A stretch of 64,000 bases of DNA. It comes from Prevotella denticola. GTDB lineage: Bacteria > Bacteroidota > Bacteroidia > Bacteroidales > Bacteroidaceae. The translations under genes were made by a program, and so were the position numbers. The stretch is taken from assembly GCF_900454835.1 (NCBI RefSeq), contig NZ_UGTM01000002.1, forward strand, positions 372,001-436,000, written 5' to 3'. Shown piece by piece: positions 1-8,250 of the stretch; position 1 is the stretch's first letter, and every line of letters starts with the position of its first letter. The notes below the pieces were generated by a model. The model searched no databases. It saw only the letters and a list, made by a program, of their open reading frames with translations, and was not told the origin of the DNA.

Positions 1-432
1 CATTACCACACCATCATGGAACTGAAGAACGGCGAAGGCCCCCACCCCATCAAGACTCCCCGGGGATGGCTGCACCTGGCACACGGCGTGCGGGCCTGCG
101 CCAGCGGCCTGCGCTACGTGCTCTATCTGTACATGACCGCCCTCGACGACCCCACACGGGTGACGGCACAGCCCGGCGGCTACTTCCTCGCACCCGAGGG
201 GGGCGAATACGTGGGCGACGTGATGAACGTCGTCTTCTCGAACGGATGGATCGCCGACGAGGACGGACGCGTGCTCATCTACTATGCCTCGTCGGACACA
301 CGCCTGCACGTGGCCACATCGACGGTGGAACGGCTGGTAGACTACTGCCTGCACACGCCCGAGGACGGACTGTCCACGGCGGCCAGCGTTGAAACCGTCA
401 AAAAGCTCATCGACAAAAACCGCGCATTATGA
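1..432 (+). CDS. GH130 4-O-beta-D-mannosyl-D-glucose phosphorylase, C-terminal part
   Basis: The reading frame is open from the first base, so this is the last 143 residues of a longer enzyme whose start lies outside the window; GH130 enzymes of this type are usually about 390 residues. Visible segments are GVRACASGLRYVLYLYM, VGDVMNVVFSNGW and YYASSDTRLHVATS, which fit the C-terminal blades of GH130 mannosylglucose phosphorylases. The family splits beta-mannosyl-1,4-glucose with phosphate into mannose 1-phosphate and glucose, probably in the cytoplasm. The stop overlaps the transporter start (ATGA), and a cellobiose 2-epimerase follows. That trio is the known Bacteroides mannobiose pathway, so the context strongly supports the call. 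The catalytic part cannot be inspected. Confidence 0.85.
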   Translation, partial: HYHTIMELKNGEGPHPIKTPRGWLHLAHGVRACASGLRYVLYLYMTALDDPTRVTAQPGGYFLAPEGGEYVGDVMNVVFSNGWIADEDGRVLIYYASSDTRLHVATSTVERLVDYCLHTPEDGLSTAASVETVKKLIDKNRAL

Positions 433-1847
433 AAATCAGACTCAGCGAAAAGATAGGCTACGGACTGGGCGATATGTCATCGTCCATGTTCTGGAAGCTC
501 TTCGGTGCCTATCTCATGATATTCTATACCGATGTCTTCGGCATCTCGGCCGCTGTCGTCGGTACGATGTTCGCCGTCACACGGGTCTGGGACTCGTTCT
601 TCGACCCCGTCGTCGGAGCCGTGGCCGACCGTACCTCGTCACGCTGGGGACGTTTCCGCCCCTACCTGCTTTTCCTGGCGGTGCCCTTCGGTGTCATCGG
701 CATCCTGACGTTCCTCACGCCGCCGTTCGGCCAGACCGGGAAGATCGTCTACGCCTTCATCACCTACGCACTGATGATGATGGTCTACTCGGCCATCAAC
801 GTGCCCTATGCCTCGCTGCTGGGCGTGATGAGCCCCGACCCGGCCGACCGCAACACGCTGGCCACTTACCGCATGGCCTTCGCCTACCTGGGCTCGTTCC
901 TGGCCCTGCTGCTCTTCATGCCGCTGGTCAACGCCTTCGGCGGAGGGAACAGCGGCGGACCGATGCTGGGCTGGCTCACCGCCCCACAGGCCGGCTGGCT
1001 GATGGCGGCAGGGGTCATCGCCGTGGTATGCGTGCTGCTGTTCCTGGGCTGCTTCGCCCTTACGAAAGAGCGTGTGAGACCCGTCAGGCAGGGAAAGACC
1101 TCGCTGAAGACCGATCTCCACGACCTGCTCCACAACCGGCCGTGGTGGGTCCTGCTGGGGGCAGGCGTCGCCTCGCTGGTGTTCAACTCCATCCGCGACG
1201 GCGCAACGGTCTACTACTTCAAATACTACGTCGACGAGACGGCCGTGGGGAGCATCAGCTTCCTCGGACTGCCCTTCGTGCTGAGCGGACTGTACCTCGC
1301 CGTGGGACAGGCCGCCAATATCCTGGGCGTCATCCTCGCCGCACCTGTCAGCAACCGCATCGGAAAGCGGCGCACGTTCATGGCGGCCATGGCCGTGGCC
1401 TCCGTGCTCAGCGTCGCCTTCTTCTGGCTCGGCAAGGACCAGCTCGTGCCCATCTTCATCCTGCAGGCGCTCATCAGCGTCTGCGCCGGAAGCATCTTCC
1501 CGCTGCTGTGGAGCATGTATGCCGACTGTGCCGACTACAGCGAGCTGCAGACCGGCAACCGGGCCACGGGCCTGATCTTCTCGTCGTCGTCAATGAGCCA
1601 GAAGTTCGGATGGGCGTTCGGTACCGCCATCACCGGATGGATGCTCGCACAGTTCGGCTTCCAGGCTAATGCTGTACAGTCGGCCGAGACCCTCCAGGGT
1701 ATCCGGATGTTCCTCTCACTGCTGCCGGCGGTCGGGGCATTCCTCTCGCTGGTATTCATCTATTTCTATCCGCTCAGCGAACAGAAGATGAGACAGATAA
1801 CACACGAGCTGGAAGAAAAACGGACGGCCGCAGCCGACAGACAATAG
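429..1847 (+). CDS. GPH-family sugar:cation symporter (MFS)
   Basis: Predicted 472-residue inner-membrane transporter with about 12 hydrophobic segments. The N-terminus (KIGYGLGDMSSSMFWK) and the loop DPVVGAVADRTSSRWGRFRP are typical of the glycoside-pentoside-hexuronide:cation symporters (MelB-like). Length is normal for the family. The start codon overlaps the stop of the upstream phosphorylase by four bases and the epimerase gene begins one base after the stop, so the three are translationally coupled. The likely job is uptake of beta-1,4-mannobiose or mannosylglucose across the inner membrane; the substrate is inferred from the neighbours only. Confidence 0.88.
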   Translation: MKIRLSEKIGYGLGDMSSSMFWKLFGAYLMIFYTDVFGISAAVVGTMFAVTRVWDSFFDPVVGAVADRTSSRWGRFRPYLLFLAVPFGVIGILTFLTPPFGQTGKIVYAFITYALMMMVYSAINVPYASLLGVMSPDPADRNTLATYRMAFAYLGSFLALLLFMPLVNAFGGGNSGGPMLGWLTAPQAGWLMAAGVIAVVCVLLFLGCFALTKERVRPVRQGKTSLKTDLHDLLHNRPWWVLLGAGVASLVFNSIRDGATVYYFKYYVDETAVGSISFLGLPFVLSGLYLAVGQAANILGVILAAPVSNRIGKRRTFMAAMAVASVLSVAFFWLGKDQLVPIFILQALISVCAGSIFPLLWSMYADCADYSELQTGNRATGLIFSSSSMSQKFGWAFGTAITGWMLAQFGFQANAVQSAETLQGIRMFLSLLPAVGAFLSLVFIYFYPLSEQKMRQITHELEEKRTAAADRQ

Positions 1848-1848
1848 A

Positions 1849-3105
1849 ATGCAAAACCTTTCAATACTTCACGCTGTGGACAATTCTTCAGAACTGCACG
1901 CTGTGGACAATTTATCGGAAGAACTGCGCCGGGAGCTGGAACAGAACATCCTGCCTTTCTGGCTCCATAGGATGACCGACCGCCGCTACGGCGGATTCCT
2001 CGGACGGATAGACGGCGGCGGCAACCCCGTGCCTGATGCCGAAAAGGGAGCCGTCCTCAACGCCCGCATCCTCTGGGCTTTCTCCGCCGCCTACAGGGTC
2101 CTGCACCGGCCGGAATACCTGGAGGCAGCCACACGGGCCAGAGACTATTTCATCGACCGTTTCATCGATGCCGAGCAGGGCGGTGTCTTCTGGAGTCTGG
2201 ATGCACAGGGACACGTGCTCGACGGCCGGAAGCAGACCTACGCCATCGGATTCGCCGTCTACGGACTGAGCGAATACGCACGTGCCACCGGCGACAGCGA
2301 GGCACTGGACTATGCGAAGAAGCTATACGGCGACATCGAACGCCACGCCTTCGACAGCCGGCACGACGGCTACGTCGAGGCGCTGACGCGCGACTGGCAG
2401 CCCATCGCCGATATGCGGCTGAGCGACAAGGACGAGAACGGGTCGCGCACCATGAACACGCACCTGCACATCCTCGAGCCTTACACCAACCTCTACAGGG
2501 TGTGGCGGACACCGCAGCTGGCGGAGCGGATCGCCAATCTGATCGACATCTTCCTCACACGGCTGCTTAATCCGGAGACCGGCCACCTCGACCTCTTCTT
2601 CAATGACAGCTGGCAGGGACGGCGCAACATCCAGAGCTTCGGACACGACATCGAGGCCGTATGGCTGCTGCACGAGGCCGCACTGGAGCTGGGAGACCCC
2701 GCCCTGCTCGATCGGGTGGAGACGGCGATAAAGTCTATCGCAAGGGCCGCCGACGAGGGACTGCAGCCGGACGGCTCGATGGTGTACGAACGCTGGACCG
2801 ACACGGGACGCACGGACACGCAGCGGCAGTGGTGGGTACTGTGCGAGTGCGTCATCGGCCATATCGACCTCTACCAGCACTTCGGCGACACGGAAGCCCT
2901 CGGCATTGCCCGCCGCTGCTGGCAGTACACCGCCGCACACATCGTTGACCGAGAACAGGGCGAATGGTTCTGGGGATGCGACGAGAACGGCCGCCCGAAC
3001 CTCGCTGACGACAAAGCCGGCTTCTGGAAATGCCCCTACCACAACACAAGGATGTGCCTGGAGGTAATGGAGAGAAGCCTCTCCTTGAAAAGCCGGAGAA
3101 GCTGA
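1849..3105 (+). CDS. cellobiose 2-epimerase (AGE family)
   Basis: 418 residues of the N-acylglucosamine 2-epimerase superfamily, an (alpha/alpha)6 barrel. Three histidine motifs expected of cellobiose 2-epimerases are present: NTHLHILEPYTNL near residue 205, FGHDIEAVWLLHEA near 265 and KCPYHNTRMCLEV near 395. In the known pathway the enzyme epimerises beta-1,4-mannobiose to mannosylglucose, which the GH130 phosphorylase then cleaves. The start ATG is one base after the transporter stop. The first 24 residues are odd: they contain an imperfect in-frame 27-bp direct repeat (LHAVDNSSE / LHAVDNLSE) that family members normally lack. The next Met lies inside the conserved domain, so this start is the only reasonable one. 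Confidence 0.9.
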   Translation: MQNLSILHAVDNSSELHAVDNLSEELRRELEQNILPFWLHRMTDRRYGGFLGRIDGGGNPVPDAEKGAVLNARILWAFSAAYRVLHRPEYLEAATRARDYFIDRFIDAEQGGVFWSLDAQGHVLDGRKQTYAIGFAVYGLSEYARATGDSEALDYAKKLYGDIERHAFDSRHDGYVEALTRDWQPIADMRLSDKDENGSRTMNTHLHILEPYTNLYRVWRTPQLAERIANLIDIFLTRLLNPETGHLDLFFNDSWQGRRNIQSFGHDIEAVWLLHEAALELGDPALLDRVETAIKSIARAADEGLQPDGSMVYERWTDTGRTDTQRQWWVLCECVIGHIDLYQHFGDTEALGIARRCWQYTAAHIVDREQGEWFWGCDENGRPNLADDKAGFWKCPYHNTRMCLEVMERSLSLKSRRS

Positions 3106-3234
3106 CGGCTGCTGGCAAAGCTGGCAGCTCTGGCATTACCAGCAACTCTGGCAGAAATAGAAATGCCAGTGATGCCCGAGAAGTCTCCCCCCCTCATAAC
3201 CCTAACCAACTCCCCCCGACAAAACTTCCCCGTT

Positions 3235-4125
3235 ATGGAAACCTACGTCTTACATGAGATTACTCCCCTGATGGAGACCGACGCCCTCTACATCGCCGAC
3301 CGGCGCAAGGGCGAATTCTCCTATCCCGTACACAACCACGACGTCTTCGAGCTGAACTTCGTCGAGAACGCTGCCGGCGTAAAACGGATCGTCGGCGACA
3401 GCAACGAGGTGATCGGCGACTACGACCTCGTCCTCATCGCCAACCCCTCACTCGAACACGCTTGGGAACAGCACGAGTGCAAGAGCGAAGACATCCGTGA
3501 GATCACCATCCAGTTCAACTTCGGCGACGGAACGACGGACAACGACCAGTTCTTCAGCAAGACACCCTTCGAGAGCATACGGCGCATGATGAAAGAAGCA
3601 CAGAAAGGACTGGCGTTCCCCATGCCGGCCATCATGAAGGTCTACGGCAAGCTGAGCGGACTGAGCCAGATCACCGACCGCTTCACGGCGCTGATGGAGT
3701 TCCTCGACATCCTCCACACGCTGTCGCTGAGCACGGATGCACGCACCCTCGCCACCACCAGCTACGCCAAGGTGGACATCGAAGACGACAGCCGCCGCAT
3801 CCTCCGCGTGAAGAAATACATCTCCGACAACTACAAGTACGAACTGCGACTCAAGACGCTGGCCGACCTGGCCAACATGAGCGAGAGCGCCTTCTGCCGT
3901 TTCTTCAAGCTGCACACCGGACGGCGGCTGAGCGACTACATCATAGACATACGCCTGGGCTACGCCACGCGGATGCTGATCGACACCACCGACACCATTT
4001 CCGAGATCAGCTTCAAATGCGGATACAACAACATGAGCAACTTCAACCGCATCTTCCGACGGAAGAAAGGCTGCTCCCCCACCGAGTTCCGCAACAGCCA
4101 TCATAAAATCAAGGTGATCGTCTGA
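3235..4125 (+). CDS. AraC-family transcriptional regulator
   Basis: 296 residues from the ATG at 3235 (METYVLHEITPLMETDALY). The frame extends upstream to 3163, but those residues (proline-rich, from repeat-like DNA) do not look like protein. An N-terminal cupin-type sensor (about 1-150, with HNHDVFELNFVENAAG) is followed by two helix-turn-helix motifs in about the last 100 residues, ending FKCGYNNMSNFNRIFRRKKGCSPTEFR, the signature of AraC/XylS proteins. It lies 129 bp downstream of the mannobiose genes on the same strand and probably controls them; the inducer is inferred to be a mannose-containing disaccharide. Confidence 0.9.
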   Translation: METYVLHEITPLMETDALYIADRRKGEFSYPVHNHDVFELNFVENAAGVKRIVGDSNEVIGDYDLVLIANPSLEHAWEQHECKSEDIREITIQFNFGDGTTDNDQFFSKTPFESIRRMMKEAQKGLAFPMPAIMKVYGKLSGLSQITDRFTALMEFLDILHTLSLSTDARTLATTSYAKVDIEDDSRRILRVKKYISDNYKYELRLKTLADLANMSESAFCRFFKLHTGRRLSDYIIDIRLGYATRMLIDTTDTISEISFKCGYNNMSNFNRIFRRKKGCSPTEFRNSHHKIKVIV

Positions 4126-4223
4126 AAGCATCCCGCCCGGAATCCACCGTCATGCAGAACAGAAGGTGCGCCAGAAAAAACAGACCTGCGCCTGACAACC
4201 TATCTGCAGCCGAGAGCCCTTTC

Positions 4224-4281
4224 GGGTCAGTCCTAAAACCCAGTTGCAAACCTACTTCTCTTAAGCACACAATTTCATAAG
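4224..4281 (+). repeat. IS left terminal inverted repeat
   Basis: Begins GGGTCAGTCCTAAAACCCAG and runs through the last codons of the transposase. It is complementary to 5610-5667 with one mismatch in the outer 43 bp and a few more further in. Confidence 0.85.
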
Positions 4282-5245
4282 CCTATATAAAAAGAAAGGA
4301 ATATCTGTGACTCCTCTGAACTGTGCCCTGAATGCCTTAACCTTGGCATTGAATGACTCAGCATTTGCATTTGTTGCTCTGTTTACAAAGAAATTGAGTA
4401 TGGTTTGATAATGATTTTCAAACGTGTCAATCACCGTGTAGAAATTGTCCACTCCCAGCTCTTCAACCTCATTGAACCATTTAGCCAGCTTCAGTCTTGC
4501 AGCATCCTTGATGCTCTTGATGTTATAAATATCGGTAAGTTTCATAGCCAGATCATATGCCTTTTTCAGTGTAGGATAATGTTCAAAGATGATTTCCGCC
4601 CTGGCTTTCTGTGCTTCAGTCCACTTGGTCCTGTGCTTGGTCAATATGAACTTTGCCCTGGCGAGCAACTGCTTACGCGTGTCACCATTGCTGTATCTAA
4701 ATGGTATATATTCCTTTCCCTCACTTTTAGCTTCTTTTATCTCCTCATTCTCTTTATCCCTTGCCATCCACCGGTAAGCGATACGCATGTCATCCAGAGC
4801 ATCATAATACAGTTTCTGCACATGAAACCTGTCATTGGTAATGAGTGCTTTGGGAAAAACGGCACGGGCTATGCGCATCATCGAAGATGACAAATCAAGT
4901 GTTATCTCTTTGACAGTCTTTCGTTTGGACAGGTCTATCTTCTTGACAACCTGAATAACGTCCTCTGCCTTGGTCCCTTTAACCACAGCCACTAAAGTTC
5001 CATTTCTGCCCTTTCCCGCCTTGTTGGTCAGAAAAGTATAGACCTCGCCACTGCTTAGACAGGTCTCATCAATACTTAGACTCTCACCTATGTTATTTTC
5101 AAACAATAGCCAGTCTTGAGCATGATCCAACTGATCCCAGCTGCGGTAGTCACTGAAATGTTCCTTGTACTGTGTGGATAACTGCTTGCCATTTACGCCA
5201 TAGTGCGCACCGATGCTTGCGATGCTCTCTGCAGTGGACTCAATT
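4261..5245 (-). CDS. ISAon1-type transposase, catalytic part
   Basis: DDE transposase domain of the ISL3-like class. Residues seen: SIDET (first acidic residue), ALITNDRFHVQKL (second) and NANAESFNAKVKAF (glutamate). The frame has no ATG at its head; it is open up to about 5256 and the first TTG is at 5130, but conserved-looking sequence (HYGVNGKQLSTQYKEHFSDY) lies upstream of that TTG. The protein is therefore probably made by ribosomal frameshifting from the N-terminal ORF, whose last codons cross a run of six T and four A. The shift needed is +1 (equivalently -2). The exact shift site is inferred. Confidence 0.85.
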
Positions 5246-5590
5246 CTATTCTTTTAAAAAAGAAACGAACTCGGGGGATAGTTTACTGCCCTCAGCCGTC
5301 AAGTCATCATATGAATAAGTAAATATCTCTCCGTTGGAACTGTCACGCCACTTGCGTCGGCGAACATGGAGGTAGACGGCTTTGCCACGAAGAGGAAAGT
5401 CCTGAATTACACGCTCGCTGGTAAAACCATAACTGCTTACAGTGCCTAACTTATGGTCTGACTTTTCCATAAAGTTACGCTCGTCAAGCCAAAAGTCAAA
5501 CTGGGAAACACCCTCTTGAATATCGACAACATCAAAGTAGTCGGCAAGTACATCTGGAAAGATGCAACGTAATAGTTGGTCACTCTTCAT
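5246..5590 (-). CDS. ISAon1-type transposase, N-terminal region protein
   Basis: 114 residues (MKSDQLLRCIFPDVLADYFDVV...), matching in length and character the separately annotated N-terminal region of ISAon1 transposases. It contains a basic stretch (LHVRRRKWRD) probably involved in binding the terminal repeats. It ends FVSFLKE-stop at a TTTTTTAAAAG run where the catalytic ORF takes over in another frame. Alone it lacks the DDE residues. Confidence 0.8.
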   Translation of the reverse strand: MKSDQLLRCIFPDVLADYFDVVDIQEGVSQFDFWLDERNFMEKSDHKLGTVSSYGFTSERVIQDFPLRGKAVYLHVRRRKWRDSSNGEIFTYSYDDLTAEGSKLSPEFVSFLKE

Positions 5591-5609
5591 GATGCAAAGG
5601 TAATAAATA

Positions 5610-5667
5610 CTTATGAAATTATGCGCTTAAGAGAAGTAGGTTTGCAACTGGGGTTTAGGACTGACCC
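5610..5667 (-). repeat. IS right terminal inverted repeat
   Basis: Mirror of 4224-4281, ending ...GGTTTAGGACTGACCC at the element boundary. The start ATG of the N-terminal transposase ORF lies about 20 bp inside it. Confidence 0.85.
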
Positions 5668-6277
5668 AGACTTTCAAGAAGACATTTGTTTTCTGCCGGG
5701 CCTTCTGCCACGCCCTCCCCTTCGTCGACGGTCCGTCCGACACGCCGCTTATAAACAAAGGAATATATATTTATATAATTCGGCGACAAAAAAGTGTAAA
5801 GTTTCGTTATTTTCAGCAATCTCCTTATCTGTCGTCGATGAAGAGGATGCCGCTTAAGAGAAAAGCTACCAATTTGTCGCATACCTCCACATACCACTGA
5901 TTCAGAGTAGATTACGAGACAACCGAATCAAACAAAATGAGGCAGCAGACAAATCGGTAACTGTAAAATTACAAAAACAGTCCTGTAAAAACACAGCTTT
6001 TGTAAAGAAAGAAGATACAAAAGGGGCGAAAGTTCCCTTTCTGTCCCTGTCAGGTTCCCTATCTGTCGCACAGACGGGAAAAATGTTCCCCTCCTGTCGC
6101 ACAGAACCTCCCACACCGTCGGGGAAAACCTCCCGGAAAGTCGTAGGGATGTTCCCTTACCGTCGCATGGGAACGGCGTAAGAGGCTGTGCGCCAGAGAG
6201 GAGAGGATTACTAACTAAATCAGTTACAATCTGAACGAAAACGATAGTCTAAGTCCAAGACGGCTGCATGGCCGGCT
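5668..6277. other. intergenic region with scattered TGTCGCA motifs
   Basis: No convincing gene. It holds several copies of the motif discussed in the findings, in both orientations, for example TTCCCTATCTGTCGCA near 6053, a CCTGTCGCA variant near 6092 and CTTACCGTCGCA near 6154, plus a GCGACAAAAAAGTG form near 5783. The short open frames here are low-complexity or run through these motifs. Confidence 0.6.
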
Positions 6278-6370
6278 TCAGAGACAGGAGCTGACGCCCA
6301 GTGTCGTGGCCAACGCCGTGAGGACGGAGATAAGAATGTTCAGGACATTCTTCCATACTGGCTTGTTCAT
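6278..6370 (-). CDS. smalltalk protein
   Basis: A 30-residue ORF reading MNKPVWKNVLNILISVLTAL then ATTLGVSSCL. This is the characteristic sequence of the Bacteroidetes 'smalltalk' micro-proteins: a basic/Trp start, one hydrophobic helix with TALATTLG, and a terminal SSC. It is probably a single-pass or lipid-linked membrane peptide. The function of the family is unknown; homologues are typically found next to HU-like DNA-binding genes and cell-wall amidases, and here the HU-like gene lies 180 bp upstream on the same strand. The gene is easily missed because of its length. The call rests on near-exact family resemblance. Confidence 0.88.
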   Translation of the reverse strand: MNKPVWKNVLNILISVLTALATTLGVSSCL

Positions 6371-6445
6371 AAGAGTAAAAAGTAAAAAGATAAAAAGATA
6401 AAAAAGTAAAACAGTAAAAAACAAAAGCAGAAAGGCAAAACAGCA
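6371..6445. repeat. low-complexity AGTAAAA tract
   Basis: Purine-rich run of repeated (A)GTAAAAA / GATAAAAA units between smalltalk and the HU-like gene. The same type of tract recurs at 7240-7330 upstream of the HU-like gene. No coding potential is seen. Confidence 0.6.
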
Positions 6446-6549
6446 GAAAGGCAGGAGTGTGGCGACAAATAGGGAAACAAAGTTGCTTTTCAGCCGCTCC
6501 TCGCATTCCCATGTCTCCCTATCTGTCCGCCAGCCTGCCTATTTACCGG

Positions 6550-7101
6550 CTACCCCTGCGGATGCGTGCCCGCCTCGTCTCCGCCGGTGGTGTCGCCGGC
6601 CTGCGGACCGCCGGAAGGCGTGTTGCCGCCGGGCTTCTGGTCCTTGCCAGGCGTTTTGCCCGGTTCCTTGGCCTTGCCCTTCTCCGGTGCGTCATACTTT
6701 ACCGCCTCCTGGATGCGCAGACCGCTGATGAGGGTCTTGATGCGCCGGTGCATGGTATCGACGGTCACGGAAGGCGCAAAGAGCACGTGCGCGCCGTAGA
6801 TGTTCTTCTGGACATTGAAGTCCTTGGCATCCTCGACACCCTGAGAATGAAAGCCCACACGGAATGTTCCCAATCCGTCGATCTTCACACGGCTGCCGCT
6901 CTTGAGCACCTGGTTCATTTCGAACACCAAGGCGCTGATAACAGCCAGGATGTCAGGCTCGGTGACGGTACACCTGTTGCTGATGCGCAGGGCAAGCTCC
7001 TTGATGCCTACAACATCTGAAGACACCGCACGGGCATACCAGAATCCCTTGTGCTTGCTGTTCTTACGATTGTCTTGATACATACGATACTTGATTGACA
7101 T
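6550..7101 (-). CDS. HU-like DNA-binding protein with low-complexity tail
   Basis: 183 residues. Residues 1-130 have the layout of the Bacteroidetes HU-like proteins: a basic start (MSIKYRMYQDNRKN), an alpha-helical part (GIKELALRISNRCTVTEPDI) and the beta-arm base (VKIDGLGTFRVGFHSQGVED). The last ~45 residues are a Gly/Pro/Lys-rich disordered tail (PGKDQKPGGNTPSGG). The family binds DNA as dimers; the specific role of these proteins is unknown. It is encoded upstream of smalltalk and near an M15 peptidase, a known conserved Bacteroidetes neighbourhood in which a cell-wall amidase usually takes the peptidase position. Confidence 0.85.
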   Translation of the reverse strand: MSIKYRMYQDNRKNSKHKGFWYARAVSSDVVGIKELALRISNRCTVTEPDILAVISALVFEMNQVLKSGSRVKIDGLGTFRVGFHSQGVEDAKDFNVQKNIYGAHVLFAPSVTVDTMHRRIKTLISGLRIQEAVKYDAPEKGKAKEPGKTPGKDQKPGGNTPSGGPQAGDTTGGDEAGTHPQG

Positions 7102-7129
7102 AACTTGAAAAATTTAAAAGGTGAATAAA

Positions 7130-7450
7130 TTAGATGGATAAATAAGGTGAATGAATTAGATGAATAAATACTGAAATATCGAAATCGCTAAAGCGATGAA
7201 GATATAAATAGATAATGCGACAAAAAAGTGAAAAAATAAAAAAGCAGAAAAATATAAAAGTAAAAAGGTAAAAGAGTAAAAAAGTAAAAAAGTAAAAAAG
7301 TAAAAAATTAAATACGCAGTAAGATAAAAAGATAAACAACAGAAAAACTAAAAAAGCAACAATGCAAAAACATATAAAAATATAAAGGTAAAAAGCGGAA
7401 AACACAGAAACGTACAAACATAATTCAACATAAACATAAAAGTATATAAA
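7130..7450. repeat. AT-rich low-complexity leader upstream of HU-like gene
   Basis: About 320 bp almost without C on the plus strand, dominated by AAAAAGTAAAAAAG and ATAAATA-type repeats, with one GCGACAAAAAAGTGA motif near 7217. It precedes the HU-like gene on the minus strand. No gene is seen. Confidence 0.55.
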
Positions 7451-7603
7451 AATGAAAATACATTTATTCAGAAATCATACTGTCAATGGGTTACAGATGA
7501 TTCCAAAGGGTCCGGAAGACAACAGGGCCATAGACAGACAGGGAGGGAGTAAAGGTGTGCCCCTACAGTTCAGCTGCCCTATGGACTTTTGGCACAGCCC
7601 CGT

Positions 7604-8104
7604 CTACAGGCAGCCCTGTGCCCCGAGTATCTGGTGCCGGTTGCCGCCCCTGCGCCTGTAGCTCACGTGGATCCACTGTTTCCGGGCGGAGCTGCACGGC
7701 TCGAGGATCATCTGGTCGAAGTCGGTGTGGCGGAGAACGGCCACATACTTGCGGCACATCTCCAGTCCGGTGACATGGATGTCGGCCGCTTCCCCCTTCA
7801 GATGCTGTGAGCGGAGGGCTCCCTGTACGGCCCTGTTCAGAGCCTCGCAGCGATAGCCGCTCGTGACAATCACCCTCCCGACCTGTCGCCGCAGCGGTTC
7901 GAGGACGTGTGTACAGAGTGCAGAGAGGTTCGTCACGACCTCCTCCCGGGGCGTCTCACCGCCCGCAGGAGCGTCGGCGGGTACATTCTTGATTCCCATT
8001 GCGATGGCTGTTCCGGAGCGGAGCATCTCCCCCACGGTGAAGTGGGGTGAGAGTCGCTCTTCGCAGTCGAGGTCTGTAGATTTCGTTTGGTTCGTCATAC
8101 ACAT
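7604..8104 (-). CDS. M15-family peptidase (Peptidase_M15_3 type)
   Basis: 166 residues from the ATG at 8104; an ATG six bases further in is equally possible. Features of the M15 DD-carboxypeptidase fold are visible: LSPHFTVGEMLRS near the N-terminus, VIVTSGYRCEALNRAVQG, the zinc motif SQHLKGEAADIHV (His and Asp ligands) and a late HVSY (third ligand). Such proteins cleave peptidoglycan stem peptides and are common as phage lysins or in the HU/smalltalk neighbourhood. No signal peptide is seen. The frame is open upstream to 8254, but that part has no family resemblance and contains the predicted promoter. Confidence 0.82.
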   Translation of the reverse strand: MCMTNQTKSTDLDCEERLSPHFTVGEMLRSGTAIAMGIKNVPADAPAGGETPREEVVTNLSALCTHVLEPLRRQVGRVIVTSGYRCEALNRAVQGALRSQHLKGEAADIHVTGLEMCRKYVAVLRHTDFDQMILEPCSSARKQWIHVSYRRRGGNRHQILGAQGCL

Positions 8105-8175
8105 TGTTATTATAGACCGTTCAGTCAGATAAGAAAAAAAATCAGTGTCTGTCAGCTTTGTTTCTGATGACAATG

Positions 8176-8207
8176 CAAAGGTACGGCGAAACAAACCCGA
8201 TTCCAAA
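8176..8207 (-). promoter_or_regulatory. promoter of the M15 peptidase gene
   Basis: On the minus strand a TACCTTTG box (8176-8183) fits the Bacteroidetes -7 consensus TAnnTTTG, and a TTTG -33 element (8204-8207) sits 20 bp upstream. The box lies about 70 bp before the chosen start. Confidence 0.6.
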
Positions 8208-8250
8208 CAAAAGGTATGTAGTTGTGTCTGTAGAAAGCCGGGGAGGCTTC

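Larger units (their letters stand above)
4224..5667. mobile_element. ISAon1-type (ISL3-like) insertion sequence, complete
   Basis: A 1,444-bp element bounded by inverted ends starting GGGTCAGTCCTAAA. Both transposase parts are encoded on the minus strand. The outer 43 bp of the two ends differ at one position by eye, and similarity continues with a few mismatches to about 58 bp. Flanking bases do not form a clean target duplication (left ...GCCCTTTC, right AGACTTTC...), so an old insertion or a later rearrangement of one flank is possible. It sits between the AraC gene and a non-coding region. Both ends and both ORFs are intact, so it may still be active. Confidence 0.85.

Noticed and set aside
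389..1669. 426-residue open frame overlapping the transporter gene
   Set aside because: Arg/Pro/Gly-rich shadow of the transporter in another frame; no family resemblance, while the transporter frame has clear GPH motifs.
4216..5675. 8-bp target duplication around the IS
   Set aside because: GCCCTTTC on the left and AGACTTTC on the right share only the last five bases, so it is not claimed.
6278..8104. Prophage remnant (HU-like plus M15 lysin)
   Set aside because: No capsid, tail, portal or integrase genes; the group matches the ordinary Bacteroidetes HU/smalltalk neighbourhood.
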